64,000 bases of DNA from Chrysomallon squamiferum (Eukaryota; Mollusca; Gastropoda; Neomphalida; Peltospiridae): the NCBI GenBank assembly GCA_012295275.1, contig CM022667.1:22408595-22472594 (forward strand). Direction: 5' to 3'. The translations under genes were made by a program, and so were the position numbers. Positions 28,701 through 43,372 of this stretch are shown one piece after another; the stretch's first letter is position 1; the number at the start of each line of letters is the position of its first letter. Below the pieces are notes generated by a model. The model worked only from the letters and a program-made list of their open reading frames with translations, did not search any database and had not been told where the DNA came from.

Positions 28701-31700
28701 GTTACTACTACTAGTACTACTAATAATACTATTTCTATGATGATGGTATTATATAATTATAATAATAATAATAATTATTATTATTATAGATTGATAATTA
28801 TCCTATATTTTAAAATTATTAATTTGTAATTTTAAAAATTCTATTTGTAATTTAATCAATAAATACTGTTGTTGTGTGCTGTTGCTGTGAAATAATTAGA
28901 GAACATTATATTTTAATTAGTGGTATCTAGGTTCAGAATTTAAATACCTTTACATTTAGAGAAATTAATGTATTTAATATTTTCAGTTTTTTGCAGAAGG
29001 TAATCTTTTCTTTTTTTACTATTTTTTTCCTACCATGTTTTATAAAACAATAATTTTATTATTAAAGCTGTGAGGAAAAGACCTCACACAGCCTCTGTTG
29101 TTGTGAATGTTGGAGGAAATGCTACATTTGATGTAATCTTCAGTCCTGTTGCAACTCAGCGCTTCCAGGCTCATATTCGCTTAAGTGTCGTAGATAATCA
29201 GTATGAGGATTCAGTCATTCAGCTGGTTGGGGAAGGGTATGAAGATGACATCACATTGGACAAAATACACAGCATCATCGGCAGACTTGATCCAGAGACT
29301 GAGGAAGGAAGTATGGCTGATGATGATGTTGCAGGTAAGGAATAAGAAATAACATTTGCTGACATTAGGATAAGTTTCTGTTTGCTATTCAGCTGTTTCA
29401 TGTTAATGCTCAATGTAATAGGGGATATTGGGACTGAAGAAGATGGGGACCTTTGCGCCACCCCATAACTGTCTGACAGCAAAATGGTAGTGTCACATAT
29501 CCCCCATTCATGCAACTACTTTACATGTGACCGTCACTCATCAGTTAAAAAGTAAGTTTTTGACCACCTTGAATAATTTTTGGGGTTTTGTTTACAGTTT
29601 AATATAGAACTGATAATACATATTTCATAGACCTGTAAAGGTTTGTGTTTTTGTTAGATTTTCTTTTGACTTCTAAATAAAGTTTTAGTTGATCAACTAT
29701 GTGGTTCTCTGGTACACTGGGCTAACAAAGTGAACCATTTTTGTGGTAGATAATTAATTACTGTATTACTTTTATTCTGGATAGACAAGGTGGCTGTATC
29801 TGCTATAAAAAGAATGCCTAGAAATAAAGAACAGAAGACAAACAGAGGTAGATTTGATTTGGGTGTCCTTGCTAAACCTGTTGTGCAAACTATCAAAAGG
29901 CAGAAGGAATCATACAATTCAATGGCAATTTTGATGGGTTGAATTCAGTATTAGTTTGGGAATTTTGAAACGACAGCGAAACCATGGAGACTGAGTCAGT
30001 AGCATGATATGCCCTAATCTGAGGCATCACGGACCCTGTTACATAAATTACAATGATGTTGTTGAAGGCAGCCAGTCAAACTGCATATTGTAATTGAGAG
30101 CAATAATGCCTCTATAAGCATCAAACTTTTTCAGTCAACAACTATTAAGGTTTGGGTGAAATGACCAAGTATCTTAAAAATGGCTTATTATTAATCAGTC
30201 CCCAGTTTCCCCTTAATGTTAGTATTCTGTTTTCAACACTGCATTATTTTTATTATTAACTACTTTAGAATTAATAGACTGTATCTTTATTCTTATAAGT
30301 TATTAATATCCAGTATCAGTTCAGTAACAATTTTTTTTTTTTTTTGCAGCTGCTAAGCCAAATTTAATCAGATTTGGAGACTGCTACATCAGTGAAACAA
30401 AGACTGTGACCTTTTCAATGACCAATCACTCTAAGACGGACTGTGTGAGATTCCAGTGGCCTGACCACGAACAAATCAGGTTCTGTCCACAAGTTGGCCA
30501 TCTTCACCCAACATGTACCAAAGACTTTTCTATAACATTTAAATCTGAGACACCTCATACTATGATTGAGTATCAGATACATTGTGCTGTTACCAAGATC
30601 ATCTTTGACAAACCTCCTGACCAGGTAAGCTTTTTTTTTCATATTTAATTGCTTCATAAAGTCTGTTAATAGAATATCCACATAAAATTACCATTGTAGT
30701 CTTAACTCATTTACCAGAACACTGTAACATGTCAGTTAAACCTGTCTGATTTCATTAATATCAAATAGATAAATACTTTAGAATTGTGAGTCTAATTATT
30801 TATTTTGTATGTAGATAAATTTTTTTTAATCTTAAACCAATCTTATTTAATTTTCTAATTAAGAACAATGTTTCATAAATAAACAGAAAATTAAGGTTCC
30901 TAAACCTGCGTGAAGAGGTATTTGAAAAGAAAAAGTAATCTTTGTAAGATTTCAGGATGTAATTCATTTTATTTTTATTTTATTTTTTCAATAATTTATG
31001 GAAAGATTCTTTATAATTTATTGAAAAATTAACAATTTAGGAATATTTTGTATACATCTGTAAAACTACAAATGTATATTTGTTGTGCTGTGTAGGTTGT
31101 AGACTGGGATGACAGAATTAGAACAGTCAAATGGGTTGATTGCCCAGGGACACCAGTAGCCACAACTGAAACCAGGTCAGTGTCAGTAAATATATCATTT
31201 AATCTTCTAAATATATATTATAAAATGTGTCCACACTGTATTTCTCAAATCCATCACCCAGAAAATGTACAATTTGTAGAAAAATGATACTAATCATTGA
31301 CATAAATATAGCTTTTTTTGGAAAGTCTTAGATTATAATGCATTTAAAGGCTTACATATTACCAAAAAAAAAATAATATATATATATATAAATTAATATT
31401 TATTTATTTTATTTCAAAGTGGCACAAAGTCACATTCTCCTTCACCCCAGACAATGCGGACATCAAAAAAAAAGGTTATAGAGACTGAGCCAGAGCCAGT
31501 GCACAATGTAGTGCCAGACACAGCTCGCAGTGTTGAGCTTCTGGTGTCTGGAATTGCTGATTACTGCAAGTACAAGTGTAAAGTGGAGTCAATCCATTTC
31601 AAAGACACATTCATGTTTCAGACACGAATTTTCCCGTAGGTCACAATTTTTATAAATGTCATCTATTTTAATTTGTTTATTTTGGTGTTTTTTGTCATTA

Positions 31701-33063
31701 AAACTGTATATTAAATAATGTTAAAAATGTTATTTTACATTTTATTTTTTTTGTTTTAATAATTCTTCTCTGAGTGAATTAGAGTTTGAATATTTTGAAT
31801 AATAAAAGGCAAGTCAAATGAAATAAAATTTAAATATCATATAATTAGAAAAAAAATGTATTATATTAAAAAGCTGAATATTTTTGTAGGATTTTTATTC
31901 ATATCATCATCATCATCGTCATCATCATTATTATTATTATTAATCTTATAATAATATATTTATTATAATTCTTCTTATTATTCTTATTCTTATTAATATT
32001 CTTATTAAAATGTTACATAACTTATTACTGTTGTTCACAGAATTATTTTAAGTAACAAAGGTCAGATACAAATGGAGTATAACTGGCAGGTAGTTATGGA
32101 AAGTTTCACTCCCACAATGCAACGTTCTGTGACTTTCATCTCTCAGGATGAGCGACCAGAATCCAGAGTGGATGTAGTTGATTCCAGTTACATCCCCTTT
32201 TCTGTAGAGCCCTCTTATGGCACTATTCAGACAGGGAAAAAGGCCACCTGTATTGTTAAGTTCTCTCCCTTGGATGTCAGTGACTATGAAGCAAGGCTGC
32301 TTTGTAGGTAAGTCAAATGATTTTAAGGCATTTTATTTTTTTAGGATTTTTGTATAGTAGAAAAAAATGAATAATATATATATATGTATTATGTATGTAC
32401 ATTCATGTGAAAACTGGCCTTTCAGTAAACCCAGACTTCTGTGTAAAGTGGTGTCAGAGAATATTGGTTGCCCCCATCTCTGAGTATTTTCAGGTATAGT
32501 TTGTATTCTATTTATGGTAATCACTGTATACAGTGTATGTCTGTTGAAACTGACTAACACTACAGCAAATAAAGATTCACAATAGCACATTTAAAATTGT
32601 CTGGGTACATGATCATTACTCCCAGCTTGAAAAAAGGTTTAATCCATTTTTTAAAATGAAGTTGAAAACATTAATCCCTAAATCTATTGATCACTGATAA
32701 TTCTTCTGTTGTCTGTAATCCTATTGTAGGCATATGCATGCCCTGTGTTTGAAACATGCATCAGTCTTTTAATTAATGTGCTAAATAACAGAGCCTCTAT
32801 CAAAATGTCAGGAGCCTCTATCAAATTTTTTCATGCAATCATTTATCATGTCATCTCATTTAATTTAATTTGTATACAAGTTTAAATAAACTGTGTTTAT
32901 AGTCAACCTGTAATTACAGTAGTAAACTATAATTTATTAATAAATATGTTGTAAATAATGGAAGTCCACTAGCCAACTGTCAACTGTGTTCATGTAATTG
33001 TTGGACAAAATGGAGGTAAAATGTATTGACACTTTCAACTTCCAAGTGATATATTTAAAACAA

Positions 33064-33100
<37 letters not shown>

Positions 33101-36100
33101 CAAAATGAATAAAGCTTAGAAAAAAAAAGAAAAAAAAGAAGGTGACTTAGAATTTTCAGTGGGTTAAAAGAAATGTGAAGTTTTGGACAAAAGGGTGAGT
33201 AACTTAGCCTATATCATCCCCTTGCATCCCCTTGCATGAAGACAAACAATATTAGACATTCTAAAATTAGTGATAATTATCAGCAATTCTACAAAACCAA
33301 CATTTTTGCAGAGAGTAACAACTAGCAAATTCAAAAATCTGAATGGAAATTCTTAAAATTATAAAACAAATAACACCAATTAAAACAACAATTGTTAATC
33401 ATGGAGGCATGACAGAGGAACTTGCTTTGGGGAGATATATTAAAAAGGTGAAGTCATCAGTGGCAGACTATTTCTCAGCTGACATTTGATAGACGTTTTA
33501 ATGTTTATAAACCAGCACTCAGTCTAAAACAGCCTGTTTCTTTGGTCCCAGGTGAATTCCGTTTTGATAGAGACCACTTTGTGTGCATGTGAGTGTGTGT
33601 GTGTCAGTGGTGTTCATTATTTAATTACAAAGATTTGACTTTGAGTAATTTAACATTCAAATTCCAGCTCAGATAATCCATGTTAACATTTTAAATTTTG
33701 TATGTATAATTTACTTTAATATAATCAGTTTGGTAACCTGATAAAATGTACAGATATTGTGTTTTATCATAGATGTTGTATGTAGATGTTGTTTTATAAA
33801 TATGTGTTTGTGTATGTGTCAAAGTTGTTTATTATGCCAGAATCCTCATTTAAACAAGCAGTGCATGAAAAGAAATACAAATGAGAAATGGCTTTTGAAT
33901 TTTTTTTCCAAAAAAATAATAAATCATTATAAATTTCTTATAAAATAATACATATATTAAATTTGTGATTTAACAAATCTGCTTTAATGTTGGGTGAAAA
34001 TATAAACTGATTAATTTCAAATATATTGTGATATGAACTTAAAAAACCAAAATATTTATTATTTTCTAATATCATTCAGCATCCCTAACCTAGAAGAGGC
34101 TGACCAGGGTCCAGTTGTTGGCATAAAAGCCTGTAGTCTGATGCCATACTGTCACTTTGAGCTGGAGGACTCTGACTATATCACAGGAGCTCGTAGGAAC
34201 CCTGAACTCAGAGGACCTGGGGGTGCTCCACCAGGATCAACCCTTGACCCCAATACTCGTGTTTTAGAGTTCAGCTGTGTTGGTATTTCTGTTAGGACTG
34301 TAAGGTAAAAATATATATTTATTTATCTTGACTATTTCCTCCAGTTAAATGTATATCAAACTTTTACTTGTCTTTACCTTTGTTTTGATAAATAACCTGA
34401 TTACAACTCAGTTATAAATGAAAATTGTTCTGAGCCAAATCAAAATAAATAATTTTGAGGAATTTGAATGTGCCATTTTTGTTAGATTTCAATTATTTTT
34501 TGAAAGCTATGTCTTTGTCAGGTTATGCATATAACTTCTAAATTTTTAAAGAAATGTTAAGATATCACAAACAGAATATTAATGACTAAGAATTAATCCA
34601 TTATATAATCATTTTATTCTGTCATAATAACGGTAATTGTCATGCTTAATTCTGTTTAGTTAATAATAAGGACTTCATATTACAGTATAAAAAATCACTT
34701 ATTTTTGGTTTCAAATATTTTAGGGAATTTGGTATTGTGAATCCTACAAATCAGGTTTACAAGTTTGAATGGATTTGTCTTGATGAAATGGATCCCAAGT
34801 CTCTTTCAAGTTTCCAGTGCCTCCATCCTAAAGGAGAAATCAAAAGTGGCAGAAAGTTCAGGGTAAAATAAAAATAAGCCTTTTTTAACCATTATTGTAT
34901 AAACACTCTTTGATAATGCACACAGTTAGAAGAAGTGTTTATGTTATACTTATTTTAAAGTCTGGAAATTACTATATCAAATTTTACAACAATCCTCTTT
35001 ACCCCATTTGTTTTTGAAATTCATATTTAAATAAATATATAGAATTAACTTTTTTAAATTTTTGCTAGGCTGCTTTTGAGTTTGTCTCTAGCAAGACTGA
35101 GCTGGTTGAGTCATTCTGGGAATTTGTGATTCTGGAACAAAACATAAAAGTTCCATTCCTCCTAGTAGGAAACATGAGTGAACCAAAGGTAATGCTGGAC
35201 AGATCTCATCTGAGTTTTAAACCACTTCTGATAGGCAGACAGACAACAGAGACTGTGTACCTCATTAACAAAGAGATGATTCCATTCAATTTCTCGTTTG
35301 TTGAAGATTCTTGTCATGCTGAGGGATACTCCACACACATCAATGTTGATCCCATGTTTGGGACACTGGAACCTCAGTCAAAGTAAGAATATAGAAGTCT
35401 TATCACTATAATATAGATTTATTTATAACAATTGGTATGTAGATTTTACTAATCTTAATTTTAAATATGAAGTTAGTTTTACAGAACAAAGAGTAAAAGG
35501 ATTTATTAAAATAATTATTGTTATTGTGAAGAATAAATAAGGCAGCCAATAAAAAGTTAAATTTGAAGATTACTACAGCAAAGGTTTAAAAAAAATAATA
35601 ATACAGTGCATTGCAAATTCAACTAATCACAAACTTCAGGTTAATTAATTCACAAAATCGATTTAAAAGCATTGCTAACAAAAAAAATAAAAATAAAAAT
35701 AAAAAATAAAATAAAATAAAATAAATTCAATAAATAAATAAAATTTAAAAAAGTTCATCAATCTAAATCCTTCACACAAATGCCTGTTTGATACAATTAT
35801 ACTTCAGTTCACAACTCTTACTGCATTAATATATTATATATAACTTATAATCTATAGATAGTACACAAATTTTACTTTTTAAATCATTTACACAAAGTTC
35901 ATAAACTGTTTAAATAGTCAACAAATTTTGCTATTTAAAAACTTTACATAAAATTTATATAATTAATTCAGTTTTTAAATACAATTTTTTTTTTCAAATA
36001 TAAGGATTTCTCTGTTCAAAAGTAGTGATCAACAGTGTACAAAGATTTTTTTACAAGATTTGTTTGTTATAAAAATGTTGATTTTTCCCTCTTTGTCAAT

Positions 36101-39100
36101 TAGACTTGCTGTGAATTTGTTGTTTTCTCCAAACACTGAGAAGGAAGTGAATTTCAACCTTATTTGTACAATAAAGAAGAAATTCCACCCACTCATCTTG
36201 AATGTCAAGGCTGAGGGCTACTCGATGAACTCTGCTGTGTTCTGTGAGGATGCCTTGGGAAGAAGTACTGAACTGACAGATCAGGGCATCAATGAGATCA
36301 ACTTTGGAGAGGTATCTATTTCAATTTCATTATTTAATTTTTTTCAGCTGTTTATAATATTATTGTTTTATGTTCTGATTTATTATGAAACCTGAATCAG
36401 TAAAAATCAGATAATCTCTCTGTTTAGAAAAATGGTATTTGATTTCTGTTAACATAATAGTTTTAAAATAAATTCAGAAGATATTTTACAGTCATCAATA
36501 CAAAACTGAACTTAATGACATTGGATAAAATGATAAACAGATGTTCACTTTTTAATAATATATGTGTCTCTATTTCAAATTTCTTATTGTTAAAAAAGAA
36601 AAGAAAAGAAAAGAAATGTAAATAAAATAAAAATTAATATAAAACTAATTATTTTAAAATTATTTCAGGTTGAAATTAATGAAGAAGCCATTAGGAACAT
36701 GTTTGTGATAAATTCTGGCAAGTTTAACTTTGACTTCAAGTGGGAGTTGTCAGAACATTACAAAAAGAAGGGAGTCGTTACCATTGAGCCAGGTGATGGT
36801 GGAGTAATGCATGGAGAAAAACAGAAGTGCAAACTTTCATTTTGTCCACCAAACCAGCTTTCTCTTAAAGGCTGTGAACTCAACTTGAAAGTGAGTAAAT
36901 GTTTAATTTTACAACTGCCTTTTCTTTATTTATATTTATTGTTTTCTTGGGTTGATTTAGGGATTTTGTTTTTCAATTGTCTGTTATTTTATTTTATTTT
37001 TAAATTTCTTGCTATCATTTTATTTTTGGAGATTTTTGTTTTTACACTCATAGATAGTGATTAATTTTAAACATCTCAACACAAAAATATAAACAAAAAT
37101 TAAATTTTTTATATAACATGATGAATGTGGATGGTTAACTTGTAAAATATAACTTATCTTGAAATCAATATTAGGGCAAGATGAAACTCAAATGAATTTT
37201 TGAATTTGCAGGAGATCCATTAAATATTTTGTTTTGGAAGTGTTTTAAAATTCACATTTTTGCAGTACATATTTATGAAATGTATTACTAGTCATATGTA
37301 TGTAATATACTTTATTTATGAAATGTATTGCTAGTCATATGTATGTAATATACTTTATTTATGAAATGTATTGCTAGTCATATGTATGTAATATACTTTA
37401 TTTATGAAGTGTATTATAAACTGTATTTAGATTTCCAATGGACCTACATACAACATGAGGTTAGTTGGTCTTGGCGTGATGCCAGGCTTACATTTCTCCT
37501 ATCACAGTTACAAATTTGGAAATTGTTTCATACACCGAGCAGGAATGCCTGTCCACTCCACTGTCTTGAGAATCACCAACAAGGACAAGAAAGAAATTAG
37601 GTATGTTTTTAAATTTCTTGAAAATTAATAATTAACAATTACTTAAAAATTTTACATCAAAATTGGAATTATCCTCTTTTTTGGTTTAAATTTGTATTAT
37701 TTATATCCACCAATTAAACTATTGGTATTTATTTATTAGTATTTTGTAATTTACAATTAATTTTTTTTCCCCACTGAGTTTTAATAATTATTATTAATGC
37801 TGTTGTTACTGTGGGTTTTTTAAAAAGATTTTGATTGTTATTACTTTATTATTATTATTGTTATTATTGTTTTGGAGGGTTTTTTGTTTGATATTTGTTA
37901 GATGTATTTTCTTATTTATTTTCTGTGTAGATTTTACTGTAATTGTGCCTGTGATTATTATTTACATTTTCTAAAATTTATTTTAGTCTTGATTGTCTCT
38001 ATGAGCCAACAAACCACCTGTACCATACATTCGAAGCTGGAGTTATTGCTCCTAGTAGTTTTATGGATGTGACCTTTACCTTTTACCCAAGAGAAGCCAA
38101 AAAATATCATGATATAGTCACCTTTGAAATCAATGGCCTGTCAAAGCAAAGCATTGAGTTCTTTGGAACAGGAACAGAAATGAAGGTATGGATTACAGTT
38201 AATACAAATACTAAAAAGTAAAACAAAATCTAACAGCCATCTCAAAAACAGTTAGATATCTAGAACAATTATATCTATCCCTGTTTACCCTAAACCTAAC
38301 CATGATTGGAGCTCTAAGTCTCACCCTATGCAAATTATATTCCCAGTCAGCAGTTTTGCATATCTGTGTGTATTTATGTGTGTATGTACTATTGTGCATC
38401 ATGTGTGGGTGTTTTTTATTCAGTATCTAAATAACTGACAATTCAGAATAATGTATGTTAACAAACTTCCATGTATTTATAAACTAATAATTATTTTACA
38501 GATTGAGGTAGCTGATCCAGAGAACAAGGTAGTTAACTTAGGATCTCATTATGTTGGTGATGTTGTCAGGAAATTCATCCCTATTGTGAACAACAGCCCT
38601 GCACCAATCAGCTTCAACCTGTCTGTTACACCAGCATCAACAGCACTGCAGGACCTCACAGTGTTGTCTGTGCTGCCTGCAACAACCATAAAACTAGCAC
38701 CAAAAGGTGGAGCAACAAAAGTAGAAGTGAATTTCAAACCAAAGTCCAGGATCCCACCATTTACAGAGGAAGTAAGTCATCGTTTGTTTTTGATCATTTA
38801 TAAATAAAATTTGAATTATTTCAGTTTATGAATATTTCAGTTATTTGAATTACTGTGAAATTTCTGTTGTTTATTTGAATAATACTTGCATTATGTTATT
38901 TGACTGAATAAAATATTATGGAGATTTAGTTGGATCATTGATCTATTTGTATCGAAATAGACATACTACTTAAATATAGCGTACATGAGAAATATTAGAA
39001 TTATTTAAATTCACTAAATAAATCATTTAGAAAATAAAAGTGAAATAAGATCTGATGTATAAAAATGTATGCCTTGATAAATTAGAGCACCTTTGTTGTT

Positions 39101-42100
39101 GTTATTAATATTATTATTATTATTATTATTATTGCTGCTGCTGTTGTTATTGTTGTCCTTGTTTACAGCATCGTAATCATTATTGATATTTATTCACTGT
39201 ATTTATTTATATTATTTCATTAGTTTTTATTTATATCATTATTAATTTATTTTTATTCTCAGGTATTCCTGGAATGTGCTGGTCTGTACCAGCCACTGTT
39301 TCTGATCAAAGGTTTGTGTTTGGGAATGGAGATAACTCTAGATTCTAATGCTATTCCATTTGGAGCTGTGGTTCAGAGAAGTCAGAGTTCAAGAAAACTG
39401 GTGATGAGCAACACAGGAGACATGAATGCAAAGTCAGTCACTTTTCTTAACTGTCATTTAGATTATTAAATTTATTATGATCAGTAAAATTCATTATTAA
39501 TGCTAATCAGTACTTTTCATGTGGATGCATACATTCTTTCAGATATGTGTTTGCATGCATGTGTGTTTGGACATGGGAGAGAGTTTAAAATTAGTTTTCT
39601 TTTTAAATTATTTCATTTAAGTTTTTAATCTACTTCTAAATAAAATCAGCTTTCAGTAAGTCTGAAATACTTTTTCTTCTTCTTATTATTATTTAGCTAT
39701 TTTTTTTTGTTATTATATTTAGGTTTCGATGGGACATAAAGAAATTTGCACCCGATTTTTCAATCTACCCTGTGGAGGGTTACATCACATCTGGCATGGA
39801 GGTCACTTTTGATGTTACATTTCATCCACAGGAAATAAATCAAGATATCAGATATGAGGCAAAGCATCAACTATTTGTTAATAATTTTAAATAATATCAT
39901 AAACACTTTTGAATTTATTTATTTGGCAATTTTTTTCTTTCTTTTTTTAATTATTATTATTGCTGTTGTTCTTTTTTATTTTTTTTTTATTTCATGAAAT
40001 AATAATTATCTACTAATAAAAACAAATATCCATAAATACTATTTTTTATATTTTTGTTTTGGGAAATGACTTATAATGTTGATAATGATGAATTTAAATT
40101 TAAATTTTAATTTATTATGTTATTTGTTTTGTCTAGAAACTGCAATGTTTCTTGGAAGGTGGAACACACAGATCTGTGACCTTGACCTTGACAGGCATGT
40201 GTACTAGTGTACCTCCAGTGAAGGAGATTCAACATTTTTCTACTCATGTTCGAAACAAAGATGTGAAGCTGATTTCTATACCAAACCGGACAAATCAAAC
40301 ATGGCAGCTTCGTCCAGTGATTGATGGAGAACACTGGACAGGTCCAGTAACTCTGACTGTTGAACCTCAGCAAACAAAACAGTATGAACTGACTTACAAA
40401 CCTCTCACAATGACTGCTGAAAATAAAAAACATCAGGTAAAATCAGCATTGTGTACCCCACTTCAGTGTTTAAAAGGATTTTTATGTTGAAGTTATTAAA
40501 ACATTGTTTTATTGTTAAATGGTTAAGATAAATATTATATAAATCCACATGTGATAATAATAAGAAGAACACTTAACAAACAGAAATTTAAATGAAAAAT
40601 AATAATATAAGTAATAACAAAAATAATAATTTCTCACAAAACTATAACAGTAAAAAAAAAAAAAAAAATAAACTACCGTATATACTTGTGTATAATTCGA
40701 ATTTTTGGGAGACTATATTAAGGTAATATTTTGGGGGTCGACTTATACATAGGTAATGCTTTTGTAGCTGTTGCTGAAGAGTCGCCATTTTGACTATTTT
40801 TTGCTACGGGATGCATCTAAAATAATCGTGGTCTTTCAGCTTTTCAAAAATATAATTTTATCGTATAAAAAATTTTGAAAAATTAAATAACAAAACCAAA
40901 TATGAATGTAAAACATGATATTCTTCCGTTTAATGACATAAAAATACGTTTTAAAGCGAGAAAACCGTCAGTACGGCGTTATGCCTTACGGCGTCTTGCA
41001 ATGATTTAGGCTATAGCTCGTGTAATACATGCATTTACGTTATTATGGTATGTTCGTGCAAGTTATGTTACAGTAGGCGTACAATGTAGGCCTTCATGGC
41101 ACTGTCACACTGGTCTAAAAATAGTGACGGTGCCTGGAATCTACAGTCGACTTATACACAAGTAATACCTAAAATGACGCAATTTTTGGTCTTAAAATAC
41201 ACATCGACTTATACATAAGGTCGCCTTGTACACAAGTATATACGGTATTTGTTTTTCACACTAACAAATTAAGATATATTTTAAAAAAAAGAATAAGGTA
41301 AAACATTTTTTGAAAAATATATTAATTGTAATAACAATTGCAATGGTAATAATCCTTACATAACCTATTGGAAATTAATTTTTGCTGTAGTTATTCTAAG
41401 TTGTGATACGATTTATATTTTTCAGGGATCTATTTTCTTCCCATTACCAGATGGAACAGGACTTCTGTATAATTTGACAGGAAGTGCTGAACCTCCTAAA
41501 CCAAGTGGAAGGATACAGAGAGATATTCCTTGTAAAACGACATATGTGGAACTGATGCAAGTTCAAAACTGGCTGAAGAAACCACAGAGGTATTTTTCAT
41601 CAATACCAAAATAATGTCCATATTTCTTCCTTTGTTTATTTTATTGTTTTTTATTTAATTTACTTCTTATATTGTATTTTGCTCTAAAATTATTTTCAAA
41701 ATAATATTATTAATATTTTAAAGTATAAATCATTACAGTAATAATATTTACAAAAAAGTTTAAACTGTTACTGACGATAATACATCAAAGGAATACAGAT
41801 ATCACTTGATATAGCTTTCAAGATTATTAATTTAATTGTTAACTAACATTTGTCATTTTTAATGTTGAGGTTCCGAGTGAAAACTGAACCTGTGAAAGCA
41901 GATAAGCTGGAGCCTGGTACAGTTGTGAAAGGAATGGAATTTATTGATGTTCCAGCAAGTGGTAAGAAAGATTACAAACTGACTTACTATGCCTACAAAG
42001 AGGGAACAACATCTCTAAAGGTAAGAAATTAATAAGCATCACTTTAAGACCATACAAAATGATTAGGAAAGCAATAAATAAAACCAGTTAATATCATGTC

Positions 42101-43335
42101 ATTATAATAAATTCAAAAAGAATAGTCATAATAGTGAAATTATATCTTTAATGAGATACATTTATTACCAAAAGTGAGTTGATATTTTAAACATAAACCA
42201 TAGAGAGCTGAAAATATAAATGTCATTGCTTCTCTGGCAGGCAGGTACCATCATGTGTGTAATTAAAATAAATATGACAATACATTTTTTATTTTATAAT
42301 CTGCCTGCAGTAATAGAAATTCAACAAATTCAACTGGGCATTAATTTAAATTTTAAAATTATTTTACAGGTCACTTTCACCAATGAACAGACAGGAGAAT
42401 ATCAGTTTTATGAACTGACATTACGAGCCACAAAACCTGGAGTTATAGATACAATAGAATTGTCTACTCCCGTTAGACAGACTGTGCCACACACAATTAA
42501 ATTATATAATCCTCTGTCCACTTCTGTTGTATTCACTGCACAGTGCAACATCAGCGAAGTCCTCATGCCTGGCTCTCTGACTGTGTCTGCTGAAACAGAG
42601 GTAACAAAATATGTATTTGTTAAAATTAACAGTAATAATTCACCAATTACAAATTAATATTTAATGGTTTATGGTCTCATACATTCTTAATATATATATA
42701 AATGATATATGTAAATGATATTTAAGTGATTATATTTCATGATTTTTTTTTTGTCACTACGTCTATAATATTATATAAAATAATTTCTTTAATCTTGAAG
42801 AATTATCACTTAAAATTATTTAAGTAGCAAAATCTTATCATTTAAGACATTAAAAACTATTGTTTCTGGTTTCAGGGTCAGCTGACTTTTGAATACCAGC
42901 CTCTTAAAGTTGGAGAAGTGCAAGGACGTTTGGAGTTCAACTGCAATGACCTTGGCCTTTATATGTATGACCTTATACTGAAAGCAACCCCAGCTGGTCC
43001 TGAGAAAGCTCTGTATTTCAGAACAGGCCTTGGACAGAACAACATACAAGTTGCAAAGTTTTATAATTTTGCTAAACAGAAAACAGATTATTCATGCAAG
43101 GTAAGCAAATATTATTAGTTTATTTAAGAGTGGTTTTAAAAAATCAATGGTATGTGCAATTTAAAAAAGACTAACTTGTTATTTTTCCTATGAATATAAT
43201 TATTTATTCTTAAAAGTAATTTATTTCAGTGATAGGAAATATTTTTTACCAAGATAAAAAAAAAAGTTTGATTATTATTAAATCGAAAAATTACTAAATG
43301 CAATTAACACACACACACAGACTGCTTTGTGTGTA

Positions 43336-43372
<37 letters not shown>

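Larger units (their letters stand above)
18560..32307 (+). other. HYDIN: HYDIN exons 27-44: C-terminal ASH/MSP-like array, first half
   Basis: Exons 18560-18742, 19950-20069, 20404-20736, 21029-21230, 21516-21615, 21813-21912, 22442-22693, 23326-23496, 24722-24811, 25452-25593, 25990-26421, 27575-27808, 28538-28634, 29068-29334, 30350-30624, 31096-31175, 31420-31635 and 32041-32307. Repeating beta-sandwich units are visible, such as [19 protein letters not shown] (exon 27), [18 protein letters not shown] (exon 32), [16 protein letters not shown] (exon 34), the 144-codon exon 37, and [16 protein letters not shown] (exon 41). Exon 35 encodes a short Ser/Arg/Lys-rich loop ([12 protein letters not shown] type) between units. 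The donor of exon 27 is AG|GCATGT, giving a GC-AG intron forced by phase. The order and repeat style match HYDIN C-terminal regions. Confidence 0.9.

Noticed and set aside
37271-37420. CRISPR-like direct repeats
   Set aside because: Contiguous 43-bp tandem units without spacers in a eukaryotic intron: a minisatellite, not CRISPR.
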